This document shows positions 19,779-32,444 of a stretch of DNA of 64,000 nt, piece after piece. Source of the stretch: Phymatolithon calcareum (taxonomy: Eukaryota; Rhodophyta; Florideophyceae; Hapalidiales); the NCBI GenBank assembly GCA_977006965.1, contig OZ345364.1:1178001-1242000 (forward strand), in the 5' to 3' direction. The translations under genes and the position numbers were made by a program. The number at the start of each line of letters is the position of its first letter. The first letter of the stretch is position 1. Under the pieces are notes generated by a model. That model did no database searches, was not told where the DNA came from, and was given only the letters and a program-made list of their open reading frames with translations.

Positions 19779-20580
19779 CTATGGTGCCGAACAAGGGGCG
19801 CCTGCGCGGCGGATGCCATTGAGGCCTTTCCACGCGGTGTTGCCGACGAGGGAATAGGCGCAACCCGCGACGGCGAACAGGGCACCCTTGTTGAGGAATG
19901 CGGCGGTGCTGCTGAGCAGTAAACAGCGGTCGTCAATGAAGACGATGACCCGGACCCGATACAAAGGTAGACGCGGAGGCGGTCGTGAAGGCGATTGTAG
20001 ATAAGACCGAGGTGAGGAGGTAGACAAGGATGAAGTTGAGGTTGCCGCCCACGACGACGTCGCAAATCGCAAAGTCCAGCTCCTTCATGATGCCTTTCTC
20101 GCCAGGCGAGCATGCCCGACGGCACCAACCCAACCCATCGTCGTCTCCACCACCATCTTAAACGGGAACGCGGCGTCCGCATCGCAGTGCTGCGCCCAAT
20201 CGCCCCAGCAGTGCTCAAAGAAGCGCGACACTGCGCTCGACGTCACATGCATGTAGTTCGCAACCTACGTCGCGCTGAGAGATGTTCTCTAGTGCGCGTC
20301 CCGCGGAAGGCACAACGGATTCCACCGAGTCGTTGTCATCGTCGCCTCCGCCACCCCCGCCCGCAAAGCGGCTCTCGAGAACAGGCGACGCGCGGTCAGG
20401 GAAGGCACCTTTTAGTGCGTAAGCGACATCGCAGCGGAGCCCGTCCCGGGGTACGTCGAGCAAACAAGGTCCGTCGAAGGGCGACAGCCGTGCGATGACG
20501 ACACCGCGCGCGTGCGGCGCGGGGAGCTCAGCAAAAGCAGTTGTGCGACCTTATTTTCGTCGCCGTCTCGGCGATCCCAT
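19779..20580 (-). pseudogene. RETICULATA-related protein, decayed, - strand copy (U2)
   Basis: Same blocks as at 8693-9494. In addition the leader has a TAA soon after MGSPRRRRK, shared with U4, so this copy is more damaged. The domain frames KELDFAICDVV and ALFAVAG-SLVGNT remain out of frame with each other. Confidence 0.7.
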
Positions 20581-20791
20581 CGCCCCTTCGTTCTTCCAAC
20601 TAATGTTTCTCTACTTGGATCGTCACCGCCGACTTCACTTGCTTCAACAACTGATGAAGCAGATTACTTGTCGATTCATCAACTGATCCATCGCTATAAC
20701 TGGGAATCAAGTCTCAACAGGGCCGCGACATTCAACCGCTCGCCGGGCTAGCCACTGTGCTCTCGTACTTCCGGCCCTGTGTTTTTAAGTT

Positions 20792-20851
20792 TGTTTTTTA
20801 AAAGCCTCAGTCTTACGAACATACAGGCAAGCCTTCCTCAGTTACTGCTGA
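20792..20851 (+). repeat. Dispersed short repeat (U2)
   Basis: Equivalent of 9706-9765. Confidence 0.55.
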
Positions 20852-21072
20852 CCTTAGGATAACTGTCATGGATCGGCCCTTGTTTTACCCTTTGCGCGTA
20901 CATTGCACTCTTGCCTCGCCCTCGCTTCGTCACAGTACCTTCTCCCAACTCTCTGCCGTCCAGCGCTCTTGGATCCTTTCCGCCATTTCCATTGTCAGAC
21001 GCTGTGGGTGGAAAGAACCTACATCTGTCACATTCGAATTCTTCACGGAATGCGTCAGGCTCGTCGAAGAGG

Positions 21073-22107
21073 ATGTACTTCTGTAGATATGCTGATGGAG
21101 TCATAAGAACGATTCTTCAAGCAGATGGTGCCAAGATATGCTTTTCACTTCTCACAATGGTATGCCTACTTACCCAAAGTTCCATAATCTACAACGGTCG
21201 TAAGGTTCTCCCCCACAACATGGAGAAGGGATTTGTTCGCCTGGAGAAGAGTGACCGTCACATTTGCGGCGGAGTTCTTATTACCTGGAAGCACGTTTTA
21301 ACAGCAGTCTCATGCGTCGAGGACGATAACGTAGTATGTGCGCTCGTGGGAGCTCGAACTTGGGACGAATACTTGCATAAGATGGAAGTTGAAAGCGTGA
21401 GCTTGCATGATGACTACGATGAATACATCCGAATGAATAACCTTGCTCTGGTCTCATTAAAGAATCCGTCAAGGTCCGCGATGATGGAATCTGGAATCTA
21501 CCCTGTATCTGTGCTCTGGACGGATTCCGACATGCATTGGCGACAGAAGGTATATGCTATGGGTTTGGAAAAATGAGAGAGAACGCTCATTTTTCGAACA
21601 GCCTTCGAAATGCCACTCTGTACAAGTTAGATATTTCCGCATGTGAAGGACGCTACGACCTGAGCGGAAGTGAAAAGGATACCTTGTGTCTGGATGGATC
21701 GAAGTGTACGATATGTTATGGTGAAGGAGGGGGACCTGTTATGTTGTGGACAAGAGGGTATGACAATATTGTCAAGGCGCATGTAGTGGCAATTGTTACG
21801 GCGGTTTGGGAAGGTTCTTCGAGTTGCATTGCTGGGAACAAAGTAAAAGATATCATACTGTTTTAGAAGGTTCTTACGACTACATTACTCAAGAAGTGGG
21901 TAAGTACAAACGATTCTGATTACAGTACAGTACAGCAGTGTTCCATTATCCTTTTCAGAAATTTGTACGTTACTCTCTCTGTGGCCCTCAGTTGGTGAAC
22001 TGGATGCTCTGATCGCTGAATATCACCAGGGGAAAGTTTCCAGATATCACTCACACTCGTTGCATACATTTATTTCAAGACTTCGAATTGTTAGAATCGA
22101 ACCATAG
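21073..22107 (+). pseudogene. Trypsin-fold protease homologue without triad, frameshifted (U2)
   Basis: The frame from ATG 21073 runs through the His-loop (AVSC instead of AAHC) and NNLALV, and stops at 21576 because the A run after MGLEK is short. The rest continues in another frame. The Ser-loop is GEGGGP, so the Asp next to the nucleophile is also changed, as in U4. The 59-nt intron is 21900-21958, and the last exon ends at 22107. Confidence 0.73.
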
Positions 22108-23744
22108 CCGACCCATCAATGTTCCCATCAATGTTCTTAATTGATCCTCTCGAGGTGCCGAAGATTGAGTAAATGTGGGAAGAAGAAAAACAAAGTGAAA
22201 CGAGCCCCGTCTCGGATGCCACAATTGAAAGGACGGCCTACTTCTCAAGTGCTGTTCTATCTCTGATCAATTTCAGAATACCGTCAATGAGGATCTAGAG
22301 TTTCAGCTCTTTCTCGTTCGTCACATTCAATTTCACCGGAACTTTCTTCAGAGTTGCAAGAACTTGATTTTTTCATTTCTTATGTCGCTCATTCTAAGCG
22401 TCTGTATATCAGAGTTTCGAATGCGGATTGGTTGAGATCAACAATTGTGATTAGGGCATAAGTTTGCGAAGTTATGAAGTAATTCAAACATTTCTATCGA
22501 CTTCAAGTTAAGTGCACCAGCCACTCACAGAGGCATGTTGTTGTTATCCATGAACTTGATGCTTTTGACGAGCCCGGTAATGGATAGCTTTCGTTTGCAA
22601 AAATTGTTTGAAACTCATTCCCTCAATTGCGGGAGCAAAAAATGACGCGCGCATAGACACTACTAGAAATGTGACCCCCGCTTGAAACGCAAGTCTACCA
22701 AAATGTCGAAATGTATCGATTGTGAATGTAGTGGAATATCGATTGATCGATATAGTTTCACAATCGTCTTCTGTGAAATACTGTAGATGTTTCGTATAGA
22801 TTATAAATTAATTATGGAGCTGAGAGTTTGCAGAGGCTATATGCAATCTTCCTCGAAATAGCAAGTAAGAAGTGCGGACTAGCAGTTGACTTGCGAGCTG
22901 TGACCGGGACCACAGGCACGAATTGGTGCACAGCGGGCGCTGATTATTTGATTCCATAGCGCAAGTATAAGACCTGAGCAGCATTGCGTGAAGTAGCGAT
23001 GGGAGTAGATCACGGGCCGTGACATGCGAAGCGAAGGCCCGTGCCGACTGTTGGCGAACTTGAGACGGGCGGTGCAGGGTAAAAGCGGTGTGGAATATTG
23101 CACACGTGGCAGCGGTGTACTATGACAGAAGTTGCTGTCCCCAGTAAAATCAATCAATTATTGATTGTTGTACTCTGCCTTTTATTGGTTGATTGGGTAC
23201 AAGTCGGCTTTAGAAGTGCAATGAAGGTGATTGTGATATGCCTCCTTAACATCAAGAACGTTGATTAAGTATCAAAGTCAAAAGCCGATGAATCGTGATG
23301 TGTACTTATGTACACGTGGCACACAGGAACTTAAACGAAATTGTGGGAATTGTGAGTTTGAAGTTTGAACATGATTAATCAGTGTTTCGATGTTTCTGAT
23401 TTAATCTAAATTATTCAAATCTACTGAATTTACGACGTACACGATTCATCAATCAGTCTGCCCCTCGTAACCAACTGTGTAATCGATCGATCGATTTGAG
23501 AGAGAACATGCAGTTTTTCTCTTTTGAAGTGCTTTTGGAGATCTTACATTATACAAATATTTATGTAGCATTATTCGTCCTTGTTGGCATGTGTCGTTCA
23601 AAAATCTCGAGATTCGAAACACAGCAACTCAACAGGTGTTGTCTTTGGGCCGCCTTGATCATTGCTGTGCAATTTTGAACTGCCTGTTTTAATTATTAGT
23701 GTAATTGAGATGCGTAGAGAGAAGCACAGAGTTAGAGATCTCGC
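22108..23744. other. Spacer between U2 and U3
   Basis: It contains the frameshifted 87-codon frame (from 22174), a single GAAGTAATTC site without the palindromes, the unit boundary at 22740 and the leader of gene 3. The leader includes an ATG frame of 60 codons (23496-23678) with a hydrophobic stretch, not conserved in all units. No supported gene. Confidence 0.55.
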
Positions 23745-24011
23745 ATGCGTCAGTGGGAATTGTTTGGGAACACACAAGAACAACCGCGTTGCAAAAACAT
23801 CGAAGTAAACTCACGGTTTGAACTCTTTCCATCTTCCTCTTCCGAGGAGAAGCGAGCAAGCCGAGTTTGCGTCGGGGGTTACGCATCAGCTCGTGCGCGA
23901 GTCACGCTCCATCGAGTACCGCTGCCGCCAGGGCAAAAGCGCGCTCAGGAATCCGAAGAAGAAGTCGCAGCCCGTGGATCGCTTTTCTTCCCGTTTTGTG
24001 GGTTTGTTTGA
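23745..24011 (+). CDS. Upstream 88-codon ORF (U3)
   Basis: Same frame as in U1 with few substitutions. It ends 185 nt before the NLR ATG. Coding status is uncertain. Confidence 0.35.
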   Translation: MRQWELFGNTQEQPRCKNIEVNSRFELFPSSSSEEKRASRVCVGGYASARARVTLHRVPLPPGQKRAQESEEEVAARGSLFFPFCGFV

Positions 24012-24196
24012 CCTGCCGTTCGGTCACTCGTACAAGTTCCCATCGGAAACACGGGGCACACAGGGAAAACATTACAATCGTTTTTTTTCCAATACGGGAC
24101 AAACCCTCCCCCCACACTACTCCGACGACACCTCTAAGCTGCGCGACCTGCCGTTGTGACGAAGTGACGGAGGATTACGTACAAAGTTTCTCTTCA

Positions 24197-27100
24197 ATGG
24201 AGCCCACCGGTTTCGGTCTCGGTGTTATCGCTGAGGCGCGCACCCTCGCGACGAGCATCAAGAATCGCATTCAAAACTATCGCAAGGGTCCCGCGACGTT
24301 TCTGTCATTAAGTGAAAGCGTGGATCGCCTGGCAAGACACATCGAGGAGGTGGAGAAGCTTCTCCAAACGTTTCCAGATGTAGTGCCTGTCGATATTTCC
24401 GTTATTTTCTATGAAACATTCTCTGCCGTGCGCGACAACCTCAAAGATGCGAATGGAACCATGGAGTCATCTTTTTCAACGCCGTTTTCAGAAGGGAGCA
24501 GCAGCTTAATGGGGAAACTGAGGTCTAGGGCTGTTCGCACGTTTCGGGCAAATGCATTGAACAATAAGATGGGTTATGTTGAAACGCAGGTGAAAGAAGC
24601 GTCAAACCAGCTCTTGCAACTGTCTTTGTCGCTTGGTACCACACTCAAAATTGAGGGGCAGGTCGATGCTGACAAGGACCAATACCGTCCCATATCAAAC
24701 ACTCCAGCCCTTACCGATACCTTGAAGCTCGACTTTGATACCAAAGATGAGGAAGGGAATCCCACAACTCTGGAGGGGATTCTTAAGCAAGCCGTTTTGT
24801 CCAATAAATCGTCAAGTGTTGTGACGGCGGCTGCTGGGGTGATGAAGCCGGCCTTCGGCATTGTTGGGATGACCGGGGTGGGGAAAACAGTGGCTCTCAA
24901 GGGACTGGGGTGGGACAAGGACGTTCGCCGCCGGTTTTCTGATGGCATTCATTTCATGACACTCGGTCAAGGCGCATCTCTTGAAATTGTTCTTCGAGAA
25001 ATCGCAAATCTTTTGGCTCGAACAGGGGCAACTACACTTGTAGGAGCTGTGAAAGAGTCGACGTCACTTTGCGAAGCGGTTGACATGGCAGTGCCTTGGT
25101 TCGAGGGTAAGATCTGTCTTTTCCTCTTCGACGATATATGGCCGACGAAAACGTGCAAGACCGGTTTCTTGAGTGATCTGCGCCAGCTTGTGAGGCAAAG
25201 CCCTCAGAGTCGCATCGCGATAAGCACACGGAATGTTGAAATTGCTCAATGTGCGGGTTCCATTGTGAAATTTGGCGCTCGAGATGCTTTCGGAACTGTG
25301 TCTCAGAACATGTTCTTTGCGCATGCCACAGGCGGTGCTCATCGAGAATCTTCTGCAACGGAAAAAGGAAAACTCAGAAACAGTATCAGGAGAATCTTGG
25401 GGATATGCTGTGGATTGCCTATCGCTCTTGCCGTGACCGGGAGTGCTGTCGCTTTTCTTACAGACTTGCACGGTGATTTTGAAAGAGCATGTGATGCATA
25501 TGCGACACGGCTGGAAAAGAAGAAAGGCAGCCTCGGAGACGAGGAGACGATGGAAGGTATGAACTTGAACGCAAGTATCCTTCTCAGTCTGGAATTCTTA
25601 GAAGCTGAACTCCTGAAGTGGAAAGCGAAAGGGTGTCATGATATTGTCCATTCGATCACAGACCTTTACACAAGCCTGTGTGTGGTTGAAAATCAATCGT
25701 GGATTCCGGTATCTGTGCTGGGACGGCTTTGGGGAATTGACGAAGACGGTGCTGCGGAGATTGCGAATATGTTTTGTGGAATGAGCCTATCCACGTTTGA
25801 CCTGCGACAGACATCAAGTGGGTGCTCTGAAGAGGCTGGAATTGTGCTACACGACTTGCAGCTTGAATTCTGCCGGAATCAGGCCATGGAAACGAAGAAG
25901 TCATCTTTTTGGCATTACCAGCTGCTAAATGGGTATCTACCAACATCGCATGAATCGATATGCGAAAGACCAAATGTACAATTATCGGACGCCATTTTAA
26001 GCTTTACACCAAGGCCGTGGTGGTCGAAGTTTGTTCCAGAAGACGGTTACATTCAAATGAATGTTTGCAGGCATTTGTCATGTGCCGGGCATGATCTAGA
26101 ATTGGGGGCGCTGATGCTGGATGCACGATGGACGGTATTGAGAAGAAGAGTGGGTGGAATCTTGGGATTGAAAACTGATTTTGAGGTATTCGAGAAGTGT
26201 TTCACGGAATTGAAAGGACGAGAAGACCGCGAAGCGGTTAGTTACATTATTCGAAGCTTTGAGAAAATATTCAAAGCGGTGCGGGTTTCGTGGGGAAGGC
26301 ATGGGAAAGGATTTCGAGCATTTCAGTTTCAAGTATGCGGACGTCTCGTGAACATTCGAAAGTCAAATGATATTGTGGAGACATTCTTGAAGAGCATAGA
26401 GGCGAACACGGCAAAGCCGTATTTGGCAGTTATAAGTCCTTTGTTTTCCGATGTTGACGGTGCGCAAATAATGGAGATTCCGGTTGGAGGTGATTGCAAA
26501 TGTGTTGCTTGCTCACCATGCGGGCGATACGTTGCAGCTGCAGCTGGTCATGATGTTGTGGTTGTGAACAGTAACACTGGTGAAATATTGAAGACTATGC
26601 ACTTTTATTTTGTGAGAAGAATAGCATTCCTTAGCGGGTCGAAGAAAATCGTCTGCGGATCGGACGACTTCGAGGTGATTGTGTGGACATGGGAGTCGTC
26701 AGACTCGCCTGTGCAGATATTCGAAGAACGCGACAACCAGGTGCTAAGATCAATTTCAGTAGGCGTCTATGGTCAATTCATTATCTCAGGTTTACCCGAT
26801 CTAACGGTAGGGGCTTGGGACGCAATTGCAGGTACACAAGCATGGCAACAGGTTCAAAGCAGCTTCGTTGACTGTCTTGCAATTTGTGCCGAGGACGGAA
26901 AGATTGCACTTGGTTTGGATGACGGAACGTTGAAGGTTATGGATTGGGTCACAAAAGAAACCCTTTTCGAAGATGCCAAAGCACCTGCACAAGCGGTTCA
27001 CTGTGTTTCTTTTAGTCCGAACGGTTCCTATTTGGCAACAGGATCACGGGACGGCAAAATTCGTCTGTGGAATACTCGATCGTGGACAAGCGAATGGTTC

Positions 27101-28225
27101 GAAGAACACGATGATTGGGTGGCAAGTGTTGCGTTTAGTCCTGATAGCAACCGAATTGCGTCAAGTTCTTATGACGGCACCATTCGACTGTGGGACGTTG
27201 CATCTGGAAAGTGCGTGGGTGCCTGTCCACGAATAGGCTATTGGATGCGAAGTGTCTCATTCACTGCCGATGGGGAAAGAATTGTTTCCGGGTCGAGAGA
27301 TGGTATTGTTCGCATATGGGATGCACGTCTCGGAATTGAATCGGAAGAACAACGTGGCGGACATAACGGTGAAGTTTTGGACATTTCAATCAGCGAAGAT
27401 GGGTTACGAATTGCATCCGCATCGGAGGATGGAACAGTGCGGTTGTGGGACTCGGAGACAGGGGACCAGGTCGGTGTAGCACTGGAAGGCCACGGGGACG
27501 TGCTGAGGTGCGTTTCATTCAGCCCTGACGGGCGAATGTTGGTGTCGGGCTCAAGAGACAGAACCCTGCGGCTATGGGACACAGATACATATATGCAGAT
27601 TGGGAGTCCATTTGAAGGACACTTAGATTTGGTACTGTGTGCTTCGTTTAGTCGTGATGGACGTCGAATTATCTCGGGAGATATTGATGTTCGAGTATGG
27701 AATGCTGAAACACATGAGCAAATTGGGGATATACTGCAAAGACAAGGACAAGGCAGGGACGCTTATGTTAATAATGTTGCCGAGAGCGCTGATGGATGTC
27801 ACATTGTGGGTCGGAAGTATGACAGAACAATCATCTGGAACAGTGAAAGCAGGGCGCTGATCTGGACATCAATGAAATCTGAAAGCAGAGTTGAAAATGA
27901 TGACATGGAAGATGAAAGCAATTCTGGCGACGATATCGCAAATGTATCAAGAACAGTTGGCAACGAAATCAGTAACGATGAAGCTGAGAAGATTATTCGC
28001 AGCTGTGGCCGGCAGACTCCGCACCTGTGGCCAGATTGTTTCCCAGAATATACAGTCGAGTTGTTCTGTGAGCGGGGCGATATGTTCACGAATATGCTTG
28101 GCGAAAAGACTTTCCTCGGAGATATCCCATCCGTGACTAGTTGGGACTTCCATAAGGAGCGAAAGATACTTGCAGTGGGGTTGTTTTCAGGAGATATTGC
28201 GAGATGTAAATTGATCACAGAATAA
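24197..28225 (+). CDS. NLR-like NB-ARC/WD40 protein (gene 3, type A)
   Basis: The product has 1342 residues and matches gene 1 except for three replacements that I could find: Asn423 to Asp, Leu664 to Val and Arg1202 to His. All NB-ARC motifs and every blade-top residue are identical to gene 1. Duplication or homogenisation with genes 1 and 5 is therefore recent. The open frame continues upstream to a TTG at 23867, but ATG 24197 is the start shared by the family. Confidence 0.93.
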   Translation: MEPTGFGLGVIAEARTLATSIKNRIQNYRKGPATFLSLSESVDRLARHIEEVEKLLQTFPDVVPVDISVIFYETFSAVRDNLKDANGTMESSFSTPFSEGSSSLMGKLRSRAVRTFRANALNNKMGYVETQVKEASNQLLQLSLSLGTTLKIEGQVDADKDQYRPISNTPALTDTLKLDFDTKDEEGNPTTLEGILKQAVLSNKSSSVVTAAAGVMKPAFGIVGMTGVGKTVALKGLGWDKDVRRRFSDGIHFMTLGQGASLEIVLREIANLLARTGATTLVGAVKESTSLCEAVDMAVPWFEGKICLFLFDDIWPTKTCKTGFLSDLRQLVRQSPQSRIAISTRNVEIAQCAGSIVKFGARDAFGTVSQNMFFAHATGGAHRESSATEKGKLRNSIRRILGICCGLPIALAVTGSAVAFLTDLHGDFERACDAYATRLEKKKGSLGDEETMEGMNLNASILLSLEFLEAELLKWKAKGCHDIVHSITDLYTSLCVVENQSWIPVSVLGRLWGIDEDGAAEIANMFCGMSLSTFDLRQTSSGCSEEAGIVLHDLQLEFCRNQAMETKKSSFWHYQLLNGYLPTSHESICERPNVQLSDAILSFTPRPWWSKFVPEDGYIQMNVCRHLSCAGHDLELGALMLDARWTVLRRRVGGILGLKTDFEVFEKCFTELKGREDREAVSYIIRSFEKIFKAVRVSWGRHGKGFRAFQFQVCGRLVNIRKSNDIVETFLKSIEANTAKPYLAVISPLFSDVDGAQIMEIPVGGDCKCVACSPCGRYVAAAAGHDVVVVNSNTGEILKTMHFYFVRRIAFLSGSKKIVCGSDDFEVIVWTWESSDSPVQIFEERDNQVLRSISVGVYGQFIISGLPDLTVGAWDAIAGTQAWQQVQSSFVDCLAICAEDGKIALGLDDGTLKVMDWVTKETLFEDAKAPAQAVHCVSFSPNGSYLATGSRDGKIRLWNTRSWTSEWFEEHDDWVASVAFSPDSNRIASSSYDGTIRLWDVASGKCVGACPRIGYWMRSVSFTADGERIVSGSRDGIVRIWDARLGIESEEQRGGHNGEVLDISISEDGLRIASASEDGTVRLWDSETGDQVGVALEGHGDVLRCVSFSPDGRMLVSGSRDRTLRLWDTDTYMQIGSPFEGHLDLVLCASFSRDGRRIISGDIDVRVWNAETHEQIGDILQRQGQGRDAYVNNVAESADGCHIVGRKYDRTIIWNSESRALIWTSMKSESRVENDDMEDESNSGDDIANVSRTVGNEISNDEAEKIIRSCGRQTPHLWPDCFPEYTVELFCERGDMFTNMLGEKTFLGDIPSVTSWDFHKERKILAVGLFSGDIARCKLITE

Positions 28226-28399
28226 ATGACGATCTTGCAACGAATGTGCTCGATAAATTGAAACGAAATTGGCGTTACCCTTTTGTTATTGGTATCCACA
28301 GACGGCATTGCAGCTAAAGAGCAGTTTTTGAGGGTATCATGTGGTTCTGAGCGATTGGATTGGAAGAATAAAAACGCTTTGAAGAAGTTTGCAGAGATG

Positions 28400-28866
28400 A
28401 ACAGAGTAGCACTTTCCGGGGGATCGCGCGCGCTGAATGTGGTGGGCGAAGTTGATGGCGATGTGCCTCTACCCGAAGTCCGGGATCGCCAGAGGCCTGC
28501 CTTTATGAAGTAACAATTCTAACTCTGTAAAGTTAATACTAGGCAGTACTCAATGTTGTGTCGCGCCCATTCCGTTGCCCGCCATTGTCTCCACGCACGC
28601 GCAAATGCGCGGTCGCCGCCTGAAGCTGGCCATGCGTGGCGTACTGCATGCTCGCACGCGCACAAATCCGCCCGACACTTACTTGAGCCCACGGAGCGTG
28701 GTTCGCGCCCGTCAGTATTAACCGCTTGATTATTGCGCCCTTCGGCGTCGATCAATTCACCGAAGCTCCTGTCAGCACCGGACGCAAAAATAACGCGTAT
28801 GTCCGAAAAGGCACCAACTTAAGTACGGGACACGTCGGCGAGTGCGGCGATTGTTACAACAGAGTA
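28400..28866. mobile_element. 449-bp insertion with 9-bp duplication (U3)
   Basis: The insert is 28409-28857, flanked by AACAGAGTA on both sides. It occupies the same site as in U1, so it was inherited through unit duplication rather than inserted again. Confidence 0.75.
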
Positions 28867-28927
28867 CAAATCGGAGAAATGAAGCGAGACGTGAAAAATT
28901 GAAAATGTGATCATAATTTCTTTCTTG

Positions 28928-29106
28928 ACTAGTTTTTAGTTTTTTTATTGCAATTTTTTAAAGCCCCGCAGTCATGCGAAGCATACGGGCAAGGCTTCCT
29001 CAGGTGCTGCCCTCGCTAGGGCGGCTCTACTCTTATGTCTGGAATTCTATCTGAGACCCTAGCATGTGCTCGGTTGTTTTGATTGCTCTTCGTAACTAGC
29101 TTTTAG
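28928..29106. mobile_element. 155-bp dispersed-repeat insertion (U3)
   Basis: The insert is 28940-29094, with the 12-bp flanking duplication as in U1. Confidence 0.65.
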
Positions 29107-29534
29107 TGTCAATTCACGAAAACGAGTTCGGTCGAAAGTAACATATTACCGTTGAAGCATACGTATTAAATCATTTGTCTTTTTACTTTACGTTCTTTGC
29201 CATTTCGAAAATGATGTGCTATCAGCCTAAGAGTTTTAGACCCTTGTATCGCTAAAAGTATTGCAATCGAAAAAATACGGGAAAACATTGTTGGGCCAAC
29301 GATAAATCCCTGAAGCACGAAAAATCGATTTGGAAAAATTGGGCATGGTACTCTTCTGATCGGCCAACTTCACAAATGAAGCTCTGAATGGAGGGAAGCA
29401 ATCCTCGGAGACTACGCATATGTCGTGGAAGAGAGAAGAGAACATCTCAAATGTCAATCAATGTCAGCAACTATCCGTGATCATTAAACCGTAATCAGCA
29501 CACATGAATGACCACTTACGGTTCTTTGAGAGAG

Positions 29535-30177
29535 ATGTCGCTCGTCGCCGCGATTATGCCGCCCTTTGCAGGTGCCCACGGTCGCACCGCGCACGGGCGC
29601 GAACGACTTGCGTACCGCCATGTGTCGCGCTCCCCGCGCCTCGCGCGCGGTGTCGTCATCGCGCGGTTGTCCTACTTCGACGGACCTTTCCTCCCCGACG
29701 TGCTCCCGTACGGGCTCGGCTGTCATGGCGCTTACGCGGAAAGAGGTGCCTTCCCTGACCGCACGTCCCCTGTTCTCGACAGCGGCTTTGCGGGCGGGGG
29801 AGACAGAGACGACGGCGACAACGACAGATTACCGCAGTCCATTGTTTTCCAACGACTTCAGCTGGACATTGAACTCTGATCGCGTGCCTCCCCGAGTCCA
29901 AACCGGTCAAAATTTAGCGACTGCCCTCAGATGTCGCTGTCAAGAGGAGCGTCCTTTGCTGCACTGCTGTACCCTATTGGGTTTCCAATCGTCTCGTCAC
30001 ATGCAGATGCATTTTCAGCACTTTCTTCAAATCGGGAAACAAGCAGGCAACAAAATGGAGAAGGTCGGAAGATTATGGATTTGCAGTTGGCATATTCATC
30101 GCCAACGGGATGCTGACATGTCTGGAGGGAGCAAAGCAGCTTTGCGAGCAGTGTGCCACAGTAGCGGTGAGGGATAA
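29535..30177 (+). pseudogene. RETICULATA-related protein, decayed, + strand copy (U3)
   Basis: The N-terminal frame is 29535-29879. The YGFAVGIFIANG block lies near 30074-30139 in another frame. Broken as in the other units; the 28 bp missing in U1 are present here. Confidence 0.6.
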
Positions 30178-31431
30178 ATTTACCTGGTTCACCGGTTGAA
30201 GCCTATGATACGTGGATCCAGGTGGACGGCGGAAGAGCTGATAGCGTGAGAAGAAGCAATGGACAGGCTTACAGATCATTGGCCGAGACTGCTGAGGAGG
30301 AACCCGGTATCATATCATATGCTAGGACGAGAGAACGCGTAGAGAGTGTTGGAAATTTAATCTAAAAAATATTTTAAATTAGCCCATTCAGAGGTACCGG
30401 GCACTATAAAAAAATCTTCTAAATTTGAAATTACGCCGGCTATTAAAGTACTTGGAGCCAGGCACCGCGTCTCCAACAAAAATCCCGCCGCAGGTGTGTT
30501 CACCGTGTCCGCATAACGCCGTCAAATATCGTACAGTGCTACGCCGCTCTGCACGAACCCCCTGGCCCTACGAGTGAACGTTACGGACTTCCCTCGCCAT
30601 ATGATCACCCTTTTCTACCGTTGGGAGCTTGATCTCTTCGTTCCCGTCCATCTTTTCCGTTGCCCTCCTGCTGGCGAAGATCGCACAGTCGAAAGCGCGG
30701 AAAAGTTCAACTTCCCCCCACTGGCGCCCGTCCACTTAGCACTGGCACCCGCGGAGTCGGATGAGATCATTGTACGCACTCGCTACATCGAGACCGCCGC
30801 AACTGGGCTCGCAGAGACGGACGCACTGACGGACGCGCTCCAAGCAGCCCACAGTCGCGATGCTGGGGGTGCATAGGCCGACGGGGGGGGGACCCTCACG
30901 GAGCCAGCGGCTCATGGAGCTGCACACGTACTGGGCGGAATTGATGACACGCTGCGCACGGCAAAGACGAGTGCGGAGGAGCTTCACGTAGGCGGGATTG
31001 CTTTGTGCGTGAGAACTTGTGGTGACGCGATAGCGGATGAGGAGAACACGCGGCGGGCTATGGAATAATGCGCAGACGTGCACGTGGGCGAAACAAAGTC
31101 AACGAAGGCCAGAGAGAGGACTGGACGAGAGGGACGCGATTAGTACTCTGGATTGACGCGAAAGACGTGAGGTTTCGCTCGCTGAGAGACCGGGCCGCAG
31201 AAGCGGGCAGAAGGATCGCGGGCGGGATGTGGCGCCACGACTGCCCTCGCCTGCAACTATTTCGCGACGGGCGGCTGGCTACGCAATACGCATTGGATGG
31301 CCTTGGGGCGTAGAGTTGGTCGCATTAACGGGCGCGCTCGAAAAAGAAAAACCTTGCTACCTCGGACTCACGGAAAAGAGCATCAAGCTCGCGCAGGCAA
31401 CGGAATTCGCGAAAACGATGCGGAGCGGTTT
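30178..31431. other. GC-rich unassigned block (U3)
   Basis: It has open frames on both strands (+ 30574-30876 with a GTG start; + 31068-31313; - 30736-31083) and a G tract of 9. Nothing is recognisable. Confidence 0.45.
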
Positions 31432-32233
31432 CTATGGTGCCGAACAAGGGGCGCCTGCGCGGCGGATGCCATTGAGGCCTTTCCACGCGGTGTTGCCGAC
31501 GAGGGAATAGGCGCAACCCGCGACGGCGAACAGGGCACCCTTGTTGAGGAATGCGGCGGTGCTGCTGAGCAGTAAACAGCAGTCGTCAATGAAGACGATG
31601 ACGCGGACCCGATACAAAGGTAGACGCGGAGGCGGTCGTGAAGGCGATTGTAGATACGACCGAGGTGAGGAGGTAGACAAGGATGAAGTTGAGGGAGCCG
31701 CCGACGACGACGTCGCAAATCGCAAAGTCCAGCTCCTTCATGATGCCTTTCTCGCCAGGCGACCATGCCCGATGGCACCAACCCAACCCATCGTCGTCTC
31801 CACCACCATCTTAAACGGGAACGCAGCGTCCGCATGGCAGTGCTGCGCCCAATCGCTCCAGCAGTGCTCAAAGAAGCGCGACACTGCGGTCGACGTCACA
31901 TGCATGTAGTTCGCAACCTACGTCGCGCTGAGAGAAGTTCTCTAGTGCGCGTCCCGCGGAACGCACAACGGATTCCACCGAGTCGTTGTCACCGTTTTCT
32001 CCGCCACCTCCGCCCGCAAAGCAGCTCTCGAGAACAGGCGACGCGCGGTCAGGGAAGGCACCTTTTTGCGCGTAAGCGACATCGCAGCCGAGCCCGTCCC
32101 GGGGTACGTCGAGCAAACAAGGTCCGTCGAAGGGCGACAGCCGTGCGATGACGACACGGCACGCGTGCGGCGCGGGGAGCTCGGCAAAAGCAGTTGTGCG
32201 ACCTAATTTTCGTCGCCGTCTCGGCGATCCCAT
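31432..32233 (-). pseudogene. RETICULATA-related protein, decayed, - strand copy (U3)
   Basis: Same broken DUF3411 blocks as U1. The glycine run is shortened by substitutions (GGGGGENGDND), and this copy has more private changes than the U1/U5 or U2/U4 pairs. Confidence 0.7.
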
Positions 32234-32444
32234 CGCCCCTTCGTTCTTCCAACTAATTTTTCTCTACTTGGATCGTCACCGCCGACTTCACTTGCTTCAA
32301 CAACTGATGAAGCAGATTACTTGTCGATTCATCAACTGATCCATCGCTATAACTGGGAATCAAGTCTCAACAGGGCCGCGACATTCAACCGCTCGCCGGG
32401 CTAGCCACTGTGCTCTCGTACTTCCGGCCCTGTGTTTTTAAGTT

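Larger units (their letters stand above)
11728..22739 (+). repeat. Tandem unit U2 (type B)
   Basis: Type B unit, lacking both insertions found 3' of the type A NLR genes. Its left part, through most of the NLR gene, matches U6 at offset 44975. Its right part, from the end of the NLR gene onward, matches U4 at offset 22236. The unit therefore shares different halves with different relatives. Confidence 0.95.

Noticed and set aside
19419-19922. 167-codon + strand frame
   Set aside because: It is open only in U2 and U4, split in U1, U3 and U5, and runs antisense to the DUF3411 relic.
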